Assembly (NCBI RefSeq): GCF_000017805.1
Contig: NC_009767.1
Span: forward strand, 2,480,001-2,544,000
DNA length: 64,000 bases
Direction: 5' to 3'
From: Roseiflexus castenholzii DSM 13941
GTDB lineage: Bacteria; Chloroflexota; Chloroflexia; Chloroflexales; Roseiflexaceae
The notes beneath the pieces are model-generated. The model had not been told where the DNA came from, did not search any database, and was given only the letters and a program-made list of their open reading frames with translations. Within the stretch, counting starts at the first letter, position 1. Each line of letters begins with the position of its first letter. Position numbers and translations under genes: made by a program. Positions 55,012-62,651 of the stretch are shown piece after piece.

Positions 55012-55848
55012 ATGATGACGGAACGATTCGTCACCCTCCACGGGCGCATCTTTCTGCGCGCCGACATCGAACTGCTCACCGGCTTGCACATCGGCGGCGC
55101 GGCTGCCGGGCTGGAAATCGGCGGGCTGGATAAGCCGGTGATCCGCAACCCGCGCACGAATGAGCCATACATCCCCGGCTCTTCGCTCAAAGGCAAACTA
55201 CGGTCACTCATGGAAAAGGCGCATGGCGCGCCACAAACGTTTCGAGTCAATGAAGGAGTGTTCGTCCACGCGCCCGAAAGCATCGCACAGTACCGTCAGT
55301 ACCAGATGATCGGCGGCGTGTTCGGCGTGTTGCCGCGCTGGGGTCCGAACGGGAATCGCAACGCCTTCACCGTGCCGGCGCCAACGCGCCTGGCGGTGCG
55401 CGACGTGCCGCTGCGCGCCGAGTCGCGTGAGGAATTGAAGCGCCTGCGCACCGACCTGCCGTTTACCGAAATCAAGTGGGAAGCCGCCATCGACCGGGTT
55501 ACATCCGCTGCTGCGCCGCGTCAGATCGAGCGCGTGCCCGCCGGTGCGGTCTTCGGTCCGGCGGAACTGGTCTATAGCGTGTATGTGGGGAAGGAGGAAA
55601 CACCGACCGGTGTCGCTGCGCTGTTCGATACGGTCATTGAGGCGCTGCTGCACCTGGAAGACGATTACCTTGGCGGCATGGGGTCGCGCGGCAACGGGCA
55701 GGTGCGCCTGAAGAATCTGCACATCAGCGCGCGGCGCGTCCGCAACGGGCAGTATGGCGACGAAATGCAGTTCGATAGCCAACCGGCGTCGCTGAAAGAA
55801 CTCGACCGCGCGGCGCTGAAGACGTGGCTGGAGAAGACCTTCGCGTAG
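55012..55848 (+). CDS. csm3: Type III-A backbone RAMP Csm3, target-RNA nuclease
   Basis: 278 residues from ATG 55012 with GAAGGAG upstream; ATG 55015 is also possible. Motifs: LLTGLHIGGAA near 20, GLDKPVIRNP with the Asp near 39 matching the residue that cleaves target RNA every six nucleotides, YIPGSSLKGKLRSLMEKA near 55, and the C-terminal glycine-rich GGMGSRGNGQVRL. Several copies form the backbone around the crRNA. Confidence 0.93.
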   Translation: MMTERFVTLHGRIFLRADIELLTGLHIGGAAAGLEIGGLDKPVIRNPRTNEPYIPGSSLKGKLRSLMEKAHGAPQTFRVNEGVFVHAPESIAQYRQYQMIGGVFGVLPRWGPNGNRNAFTVPAPTRLAVRDVPLRAESREELKRLRTDLPFTEIKWEAAIDRVTSAAAPRQIERVPAGAVFGPAELVYSVYVGKEETPTGVAALFDTVIEALLHLEDDYLGGMGSRGNGQVRLKNLHISARRVRNGQYGDEMQFDSQPASLKELDRAALKTWLEKTFA

Positions 55849-55860
55849 CGGGGTGATTCG

Positions 55861-57003
55861 ATGAACGATCTGACTGTCTACGCTCTGGTTCCGCCGCCGG
55901 ATCGACGGACACTCTGTTTTCACTTTGGTCGTCAGGGGATTGGTCTGGAGGAAACCGGCGAAACCTTTCCGTCCGACTCGTTGTTTGCCGCGCTGGTGGC
56001 GCAGGCAGCGACGCTCGACAACGCCGATCTCGATGCGGAGGGTATTCCGGCGTTTGCGCGCCCTTTTCGCAATGGCAATCCGCCGTTGTTCCACAGTTCG
56101 CTCTTTCCGCGCCTCGGCGATCTGCCGCTGCTGCCGCGCCCGGCGTTGCCCCTCGTGACGCCGGACGACGACATACGTATGCGGATCGGCAAGCGGTTCA
56201 AGCGCCTGAAGTATCTGTCGCCTGCGCTGTTCGCCGATGTGTGCGCCGGTCGCCCGATTGCCGACGCGCCGCTTATGCTCCAGGACGGGAAGGTCTGGAT
56301 AACAGCAGCGGAAGCGCGGACGCTGACCGTCGATCCCTGGCGACGCCAGGCGAACGAGAGCGACGAGGCGTGGAAGCGGCGGCTGGAAACGACGCCAATC
56401 TGGTCGATTGTCAGCGAGCCGTACGTGACCGTTGATCGGGTCAGTTGCGCCTCGGCGTACTATGAGGTCGGGCGGGTGACTTTTGCGCCGGGCGCGGGTC
56501 TGGCGCTGTTGGTGCGCTTTGTCGATCCGGCGTGGCGCTTGCGCTTTGAACAGTTGCTCGACCTGCTGGGGCACAGTGGGCTTGGTGGTCGGCGCGCCAG
56601 CAGCGGCGCATTCGACTGGCAGCCTGGCAAGGCACTGGATGTCACATGGGGCGCGGCAGGGGGACGCGCGGTGCTCCTCTCGCGCTATCTTCCGGCGCAG
56701 CACGAGATTGCTGCCTTGCGCAGTGATCGCGCAGCGTATCAACTGGTCAACATCGGTGGATGGTTGTTCAGCCCAGGACACCTGCCGCAACGCCGGCAAC
56801 GGGTGCGCATGGTCGCCGAGGGGTCAGTGCTCGATGTGCGCGCCGCCAATCCGCGCGGTCAGGTGGTTGATGTGCGCCCTGATTATCGCAAAAGCAAAAA
56901 CCCGCATCCCGCGCTCGGCAAGAATGTCGGCACGCCGCACCCCGTCTACCGTAGCGGACTGGCGCTGACGGCGCCGATCCCCGATTGGAAGGAGGAGTCC
57001 TGA
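55861..57003 (+). CDS. csm4: Type III-A RAMP Csm4
   Basis: 380 residues. ETFPSDSLFAALVAQAA near 37, FHSSLFPRLGDLPLLPRP near 75, and the glycine-rich LGHSGLGGRRASSGAFDW near 240 fit Csm4, which caps the 5' handle of the crRNA and contacts Cas10. Separated from csm3 by 12 bases; stop overlaps csm5 start (TGATG). Confidence 0.9.
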   Translation: MNDLTVYALVPPPDRRTLCFHFGRQGIGLEETGETFPSDSLFAALVAQAATLDNADLDAEGIPAFARPFRNGNPPLFHSSLFPRLGDLPLLPRPALPLVTPDDDIRMRIGKRFKRLKYLSPALFADVCAGRPIADAPLMLQDGKVWITAAEARTLTVDPWRRQANESDEAWKRRLETTPIWSIVSEPYVTVDRVSCASAYYEVGRVTFAPGAGLALLVRFVDPAWRLRFEQLLDLLGHSGLGGRRASSGAFDWQPGKALDVTWGAAGGRAVLLSRYLPAQHEIAALRSDRAAYQLVNIGGWLFSPGHLPQRRQRVRMVAEGSVLDVRAANPRGQVVDVRPDYRKSKNPHPALGKNVGTPHPVYRSGLALTAPIPDWKEES

Positions 57004-58433
57004 TGGCATTGGTGCGCAACCAGGTCGTTTCCCTGACCGTCACTACCATCACGCCGCTCCACATCGGCACAGGCGACCGGCTGGCGGCAAACCTGGATTA
57101 CTATGTGGACGGCGACGCCACGCTGGTGATCAATGCTGACGCTGCGCTCGAATTGGTGGTCGAAACCTGGCAGCAGCGCCGCGTGCCGTATGAGGAGCAA
57201 CTGCGGCGCTTCAACGCAGAACTGGCGCAGGAAGAAGAACGCATCCGCCGGGCGGACGAGCGTCTGCGTCGTCAGATTGAGCAGTTCGAGGAGAGTCCGC
57301 CGCGGCGCAAGGACGAGTATGAACGTCAGGCGAACCGTTTTCGTGAGGAGGCGCAGCGTCTGAAGGAACGCAAGCAGCGCCTGGCGGAGCACAGCGCGAA
57401 TCCGCCGCAGCCGGACGATACCGGCGATCTGTTGCCGCCGGAATTGATCGCCGGCAGCACGTTCGACCAACTGGTTGATGGCGGGTTGTTGCCACGCGAC
57501 CGGTTGCGTGAACGCGCAACGGTCAACGGGCGTCCGCTGGTGCGCTATGCGCTGAACGGACGCCCGGCGTCCGGCGAGGTCTACGAGCAGATTAAGGATG
57601 TCGCCGACCGACTCTATCTGCCGGGGTCGTCGCTCAAAGGCGCAATCCGCAGCGCGCTGGCGTGGGACATGGCGCACAGTCCGGCGGTCGCGGCGCTTCA
57701 ACATGCGGTGAAGGGGGGGCCGAAAAACGCTGATGACGCCATCGAACAGGAGGTGTTTCTCGGCACGCTGCGAACGCAACGCCGTATCAACAACACGGTG
57801 CGTGACGTGCTGCGCGCGCTCCGCATCGGTGACAGCGCGCCGGTCGCAGTTGCGCCCGATCTGCTGGCGGTGCGCATCTACCGCAGCCGGTCGGCGCAGG
57901 GATTGATTGCGCTCGAAGCCATCCCCGTCGATGTCGAGTTTCGCGCAGCGCTTCAGATCGAACAGTATCCGTTCGAGAGCGGGGTCGCGCGCGCCGTGAT
58001 CGACTTCGGCGATTGGCAGCGCCGGTTGCAGCCGGATGAACTTGCGGCAGCGTGCCGACGGCGCGCCGGGCGCCTGATCGACGGCGAACTCGCATATTTC
58101 AACCGCCAGACCGACGCCGCCGAACTGGTCCGCTTCTATGCCGATCTGCGCGCGCGCCTGGAAAGGATGGATGCGCGCGCGTTTCTGTTGCCCATCGGCT
58201 GGGGCGCCGGTTGGCGCTCCAAGACCCTCGACGACCGGTTGCGCCAGGGGACGGATCGTGACAATGCGTTTGCGCAAATCGTTCAACGTCACACCCTCAA
58301 AAAGCACAAATCCGCCGGTTTTCGCCCCGGCGACGCTTTCCCGGAGACGCGCAAAGTCATCATGCGCGGCGCATTACCCTGGCGACCGCTTGGGTGGGTC
58401 GAGGCGCGCTTCGATCTGAACGGTGAACGTTGA
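57003..58433 (+). CDS. csm5: Type III-A RAMP Csm5 with coiled-coil insertion
   Basis: 476 residues from ATG 57003 with AAGGAGGAG upstream. RAMP features: VTTITPLHIGTGDRL near 12, YLPGSSLKGAIRSALAWDM near 205, GWGAGWRSKTLDDRL near 398. Between about residues 62 and 135 lies a charged heptad-like segment (EEQLRRFNAELAQEEERIRR, REEAQRLKERKQRLAEH) that looks like a helical hairpin and is not part of the Csm5 I know. Csm5 caps the 3' end of the crRNA and helps trimming. Confidence 0.9.
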   Translation: MALVRNQVVSLTVTTITPLHIGTGDRLAANLDYYVDGDATLVINADAALELVVETWQQRRVPYEEQLRRFNAELAQEEERIRRADERLRRQIEQFEESPPRRKDEYERQANRFREEAQRLKERKQRLAEHSANPPQPDDTGDLLPPELIAGSTFDQLVDGGLLPRDRLRERATVNGRPLVRYALNGRPASGEVYEQIKDVADRLYLPGSSLKGAIRSALAWDMAHSPAVAALQHAVKGGPKNADDAIEQEVFLGTLRTQRRINNTVRDVLRALRIGDSAPVAVAPDLLAVRIYRSRSAQGLIALEAIPVDVEFRAALQIEQYPFESGVARAVIDFGDWQRRLQPDELAAACRRRAGRLIDGELAYFNRQTDAAELVRFYADLRARLERMDARAFLLPIGWGAGWRSKTLDDRLRQGTDRDNAFAQIVQRHTLKKHKSAGFRPGDAFPETRKVIMRGALPWRPLGWVEARFDLNGER

Positions 58434-58434
58434 A

Positions 58435-58702
58435 TACCAATGACCGGTGACCATCCGGCATGGTCACCCCGAGCAGCGCGAGGGGGCGTGCGCGACCCGC
58501 GCCGATTCCGCGCTGCGCGCGGTCAGATTCCTCGCTGCGCTCGGAATGACAAGTCGCTGCGCTCGGAATGACAAGTCGCTGCGCTCGGAATGACACGAAG
58601 GCGGCATCTTCAATCGTCATTGGTAGTTGCCGAAAGCCCACGCACAAAAGTCTTTCGGCGAAACAAATGACACGAAGGCGGCATCTTCAATCGTCATTGG
58701 TA
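58435..58702. mobile_element. Inverted-repeat element plus partial second end before csm6
   Basis: A complete element spans 58435-58625 (191 bp, enlarged by extra caagtcgctgcgctcggaatga units), starting one base after the csm5 stop. A 42-base insert with stem gccgaaag/ctttcggc (58629-58659) follows, then a second copy of the right end, 58667-58702. Confidence 0.88.
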
Positions 58703-58726
58703 GAATATCGAACGCTGGAGGTCGTT

Positions 58727-60193
58727 ATGCATCTCCTGGTTCTGGCAAACATCGGCAACAGCGACCTGATCGCAGACAGCAGGCGGCTTCAGCGTCCGCG
58801 TGCGGACGGCGAGGCGGCATGGCAGACATTCGAGCGGCATACATTTGAGACGCCGATCATCGAACCGTGCGTTCGCTGGATCATCGGCAGGAATGGGCGG
58901 ATTGACCGCCTGATCCTGTTCTATACCGATCAACCGGCAACGCCGGAGACGCTGAAACCGGATCGGTCCGGCATGTCGCTGCGCGACAAAGATACGCTCT
59001 GGTATGCGCGCATTATCGAGCGCCTGTTGCGCGAGCGATTCGGCGACCGGATTGGACATCTTGAGTGTCAGGCGATTCGACGCATTGATGGCCGCAACAT
59101 CAATCCCAGCATATACGACGAAGCCTTCGACGCCTATGCCGGTCTGGTCGCACCGCTGGTGGACGCGCAGACGACATGCTACGTCTTGATGGCGGGCGGC
59201 ATCCCGGCGTGTAATACGGCGTTGCAACTGAATGCCATCAGCGCCTTCGGTGACCGCTGCCGCGTGGTGTACCAGCCGGAAGGCGGGCAACCTTACGACT
59301 TGCGCGTCGGTGATCAGGTGCTGAACGTCTTCCGTCGCGCAACCGCCATTGATGCGCTCGAACGCCTCGACTTCGCCACGGCGCTCCCCCTGGTGCGTCA
59401 GGTTGCCGATGGCGCTGTGGCTGCGCTGGTGGCATATGCCCACTATCGCGAATGCTTCGACTTTGAGCGCGCGCAGACGACGCTCAGCCACGGCATTCGT
59501 CAGGCGAGCGGCGAACTGCGCTCCTTTCTCGCCAACCTCGAACACGATCTTGACCCGCTCATGCTCCGTTCCGACATAGACGCATTGCTGCGCGAACTTG
59601 TCGCCAATGCGACCATCACCTTTCGCAACGGGCGCTACGCCGATTTTCTGGGGCGCCTCTTCCGCTTCCAGGAAGCCGCGCTGCGCTTTATCATCGAAAC
59701 GAAACTCGGCTTGCCGACCGATATGAGCAAAGAGCGCAAAGCAACCAACCTGCCGGAGTACAGGCAACGCATCGATGCCGACCCCGGCCTGAAAGCCTGG
59801 CTCGACGCGCGCACAATTGACGGAACGCCGCTGCGCTACGACACCCCCAACATCCCAACGCTTCAGGCGATGCTCGACTATCTCATCGATCCCGCGAGCG
59901 TTAAGCCCGATGGTGCGCCGTATCTGCCCAAGGACGAGCGCGGACGTCTCACCGGCGTCAAGCAACGGCTGGACAAAATTACGTCTTTGTCGCAATTGCG
60001 CAACCAAAGCGTGATTGCGCACGGATTTGCGGGCGTTTCGCGTGAGCGGTTGGCGGAGGTGTACGGCGGCGACCCGGATGCCCTGATCGCCGACCTGCGC
60101 GAGATTGTGAAGCTGCTGGGGTTGTCGGCGCAGGAGTCGCCATTCGAGCAGATTGCCGGCATTGCTATCGAGCAGTTGCGCCATCTGACGTGA
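58727..60193 (+). CDS. csm6: Csm6-like CARF-HEPN ribonuclease
   Basis: 488 residues from ATG 58727 with GGAGGT upstream; the longer frame reads through the element. N-terminal CARF domain: LLVLANIGNSDLIADSRR at 3-20 and VLMAGGIPACNTALQLNA near 155, the ligand-binding strand-loop. C-terminal HEPN domain with R-x6-H RNQSVIAHGF near 424. Csm6 binds cyclic oligoadenylate made by Cas10 and then degrades RNA without sequence specificity. Separated from csm5 by an inverted-repeat element, so it may have its own promoter. Which ring size it senses cannot be read. Confidence 0.87.
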   Translation: MHLLVLANIGNSDLIADSRRLQRPRADGEAAWQTFERHTFETPIIEPCVRWIIGRNGRIDRLILFYTDQPATPETLKPDRSGMSLRDKDTLWYARIIERLLRERFGDRIGHLECQAIRRIDGRNINPSIYDEAFDAYAGLVAPLVDAQTTCYVLMAGGIPACNTALQLNAISAFGDRCRVVYQPEGGQPYDLRVGDQVLNVFRRATAIDALERLDFATALPLVRQVADGAVAALVAYAHYRECFDFERAQTTLSHGIRQASGELRSFLANLEHDLDPLMLRSDIDALLRELVANATITFRNGRYADFLGRLFRFQEAALRFIIETKLGLPTDMSKERKATNLPEYRQRIDADPGLKAWLDARTIDGTPLRYDTPNIPTLQAMLDYLIDPASVKPDGAPYLPKDERGRLTGVKQRLDKITSLSQLRNQSVIAHGFAGVSRERLAEVYGGDPDALIADLREIVKLLGLSAQESPFEQIAGIAIEQLRHLT

Positions 60194-61034
60194 CGCATGG
60201 GCACACCGTCGCGTTCGGCAGGAACCGCAGCGATGAAGCCGTTGCCGATCTGCGCCACACGTCGCAGACGCCTGCACCCTCGTCGTTGGGCGACCGCCTG
60301 GCGAGTCGCCGGACGCGACGATCAATCGGTTGATCGACATCTTGCTGCGCGCGGTGAAACAGCCGCAGCGCGGGCGAAACGACGCCCAATTGCCGCACCT
60401 TAACAACTGCATCGCACCTACCGTCGCTATCGTCGGAGCATCGTCGTGGGAGCCAGCCGCGTCCGTTGCCGTGTGGACTACGAGGGGGCGGACCGCGCGT
60501 CCCGCTGTCATTGCGAGCCGCCGCAGGCGGCGAAGCAATCCGCGCGTCCCGCTGTCATTGCGAGCCGCCGCAGGCGGCGAAGCAATCCGCGCGTCCCGCT
60601 GTCATTGCGAGCCGCCGCAGGCGGCGAAGCAATCCGCGCGTCCCGCTGTCATTGCGAGCCGCCGCAGGCGGCGAAGCAATCCCCTCGTCCCGCATCCCAA
60701 CGAGTTCCAGGGCGGACAATACGCACGCACGTAGTGTTGCCCTCACCCCCTGCCCCGCTCCCGCACGCGGGAGCGGGGGGAGTGGCGCCACACGCGGGAG
60801 CGGGGGAGTGGCGCCATACGCGGGAGCGAGGGGAGCAGTCCGCCCTTAAACGAGGGAGGGTGCTGCCCCTGTCATTGCGCGACCGGCGCAGCCGGTCGAA
60901 GCAATCCGCGCGTCCCGCTGTCATTGCGCGACCGGCGCAGCCGGTCGAAGCAATCCTCTCGTCCCGCACCCGGTTCGACGCTCAACAGCGCCACTCTTCC
61001 ACCCTCAAGGCGCCCCCCTATACCGGTGTCGAAA
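60194..61034. repeat. Mosaic of palindromic repeats between csm6 and cas6
   Basis: 60194-60490 shows no credible gene. From 60507, the unit gtcattgcgagccgccgcag... repeats four times with a 47-bp period (60507, 60554, 60601, 60648). Hairpins built on cgcgggag lie at 60765-60830, then cgcccttaaacgagggaggg (60841-60860) and two copies of gtcattgcgcgaccggcgca (60871-60950). This is the inverted counterpart of 24705-25110. Confidence 0.87.
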
Positions 61035-61041
61035 TGCTGTG

Positions 61042-61159
61042 GTACAACGTCTCTTCGCAAAATCCCCTTTGGGGGCTTGATAAGGATACGTCAATGCCTG
61101 TATCGCTCATCTTTACCATTCGCCCGCTGGCGGCTGCGGAAAAACCGGCATCGCTCGGA
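61042..61159 (+). pseudogene. Duplicated leader and first 22 codons of cas6
   Basis: From ATG 61094 reads MPVSLIFTIRPLAAAEKPAS, identical to Cas6, then enters an inverted-repeat element at 61160. The leader hairpin (ccccttt-ggggg, 61063-61075) is also copied, but here the following bases are cttgataagg rather than cttgaaagg. Confidence 0.88.
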
Positions 61160-61476
61160 TTACCTGTGACCATCCGGCATGGTCAACCCGAGCAGCGCGA
61201 GGGGTCGTGCGCAACCCGCTTAGATTCCTCGCTGCGCTCGGAATGACACGCCGCTGCGCTCGGAATGACACGCCGCTGCGCTCGGAATGACACGCCGCTG
61301 CGCTCGGAATGACACGCCGCTGCGCTCGGAATGACACGCCGCTGCGCTCGGAATGACACGCCGCTGCGCTCGGAATGACACGCCGCTGCGCTCGGAATGA
61401 CACGCCGCTGCGCTCGGAATGACACGCCGCTGCGCTCGGAATGACACGCATGCGGCATCTTCAATCATCATTGGTA
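61160..61476. mobile_element. Inverted-repeat element with ten 22-bp internal repeats
   Basis: The left end is partly lost (attacctgtgacc); the right end reads tcattgg-ta at 61468-61476. The interior word ggaatgacac recurs ten times from about 61240 to 61438 with a strict 22-bp period. Sits between the cas6 fragment and intact cas6. Confidence 0.9.
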
Positions 61477-61484
61477 TTATGGCG

Positions 61485-61532
61485 CAACGTCTCTTCGGAA
61501 AATCCCCTTCGGGGGCTTGAAAGGATACGTCA
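61485..61532 (+). promoter_or_regulatory. CRISPR-repeat-like hairpin in the cas6 leader
   Basis: Bases 61503-61514 form CCCC-TTCG-GGGG, a UUCG-capped stem, followed by gCTTGAAAG, which resembles the ATTGAAAC/G tag at the 3' end of many type III repeats. AAAGGA at 61519-61524, the cas6 ribosome-binding site, overlaps that tag. The preceding cttcggaaaat fits the upstream half of a repeat. Confidence 0.45.
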
Positions 61533-62396
61533 ATGCCTGTATCGCTCATCTTCACCATTCGCCCGCTGGCGGCTGCGGAAAAACCGGCATCACTCGGACG
61601 CGCAGCGCACGCCGCCATTCTGCGCCTGATCGGGGACAGTGATCCGGCGCTTGCGACCCGGCTCCACGACGACGATGGACCCAAACCGTTGACCGTCTCG
61701 AATGTCATCGGTCTGGAAGCGCGCCAGCATATGGCGCGCGTCTATCCCGATCGTCGGTATCGGCTGCGGGTAACGTTATTGACCCCGGCGCTCGAAGCGA
61801 TTGCCGCCGCCTGGCGGCCCGCTGCGCTGGCGCCGCTCGACCTCGACGGGCTGCTCTGGCGCATCGAGCAGATTACCGACAACCCTGGCGACGATCCCTG
61901 GGCAGGGCGCGCCGCATATGAGGAATTGGCGACGGCGCTCCTCGCTCGCCACGCCACATCCGCGCGCTGGACCTTCGAGTTTGCAACGCCGGTCACCTTC
62001 CGGCAGCGCGGTCTCAACCAGCCGCTGCCATTGCCGGCGCTGACCTTCGGCAGCCTTCTCGAACGCTGGAACGCCTTTGCGCCCATTGCCCTGCCCGATG
62101 AGACGCGCCGATTTGCCGAAGAGTGCATCGCCGTAAGCCGCTTCGAACTGCGATCACGCTCCGATCCGACGAAGGGTGGGGCGCCGCAGATCGGCGCCAT
62201 CGGTCGTGTGACCTATGCCGCCGTCAACCGCGACCGGTACTGGCTGGCGTGTATCGACGCGCTGGCGCACTTCACACTGTTCAGCGGTATCGGCGCCGGC
62301 GTCGCTCGCGGCTATGGGCAGGCGCGCCTGCTGGACGACGATCACACCGGCGCGCGTCCACACACCACCGGGCAGCCGGATGGGTTGTCCGCATAA
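61533..62396 (+). CDS. cas6: CRISPR RNA endoribonuclease Cas6
   Basis: 287 residues from ATG 61533. RAMP fold with IFTIRPLAAAEKPASLGRAA at the N-terminus and the C-terminal glycine-rich loop FSGIGAGVARGYGQARLL near 250. A His that could serve in catalysis lies near residue 37-45 (RAAHAA at 26, RLHDDDG at 44). Cas6 cuts pre-crRNA within repeats for Csm loading. The 5' end and leader are duplicated upstream on the far side of an inverted-repeat element. Confidence 0.88.
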   Translation: MPVSLIFTIRPLAAAEKPASLGRAAHAAILRLIGDSDPALATRLHDDDGPKPLTVSNVIGLEARQHMARVYPDRRYRLRVTLLTPALEAIAAAWRPAALAPLDLDGLLWRIEQITDNPGDDPWAGRAAYEELATALLARHATSARWTFEFATPVTFRQRGLNQPLPLPALTFGSLLERWNAFAPIALPDETRRFAEECIAVSRFELRSRSDPTKGGAPQIGAIGRVTYAAVNRDRYWLACIDALAHFTLFSGIGAGVARGYGQARLLDDDHTGARPHTTGQPDGLSA

Positions 62397-62546
62397 ACGA
62401 CATCTTTGCTGCCGGGTGCAGGGTCTCGATTGTTGTGCAACCGTAGTACTCTGGCGCCACGAATTGACCCAACTTTCGGCATACAATCTCGCCGGGTGGG
62501 AGTGCGTCCGTTGCGGAAGCAAGGCGCGCCCCTCGTCGCGTGTTGG

Positions 62547-62651
62547 CATACCACACCCGCGCAGGAGAAGCGTCATGGCAACATCGCGTGCATGGCGGGT
62601 TGACCTGGCAGACCTCCCACACACATACCACACCCGCGCAGGAGAAGCGTC
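62547..62651 (+). repeat. 78-bp-spaced direct repeat of the cas1 leader and start
   Basis: The word ataccacacccgcgcaggag, continuing to gaagcgtcatgg, occurs at about 62548 and 62626. The second copy carries the Shine-Dalgarno (GGAG) and ATG of cas1; the first opens a 31-codon dead-end frame in step with its own ATG at 62576. 62397-62546 holds no gene. Confidence 0.85.

Noticed and set aside
58694..60538. 614-codon minus-strand frame opposite csm6
   Set aside because: Shadow of csm6 extending into repeats; no start signals or domain.
60507..60694. Four 47-bp tandem repeats near cas genes as a CRISPR array
   Set aside because: The copies are contiguous with no unique spacers, and the palindrome also occurs singly at 24.7-25.0 kb.
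61183..61708. Open frames of HSERS/FRAQR repeats as short peptides
   Set aside because: They arise from the 22-bp repeat in the element.
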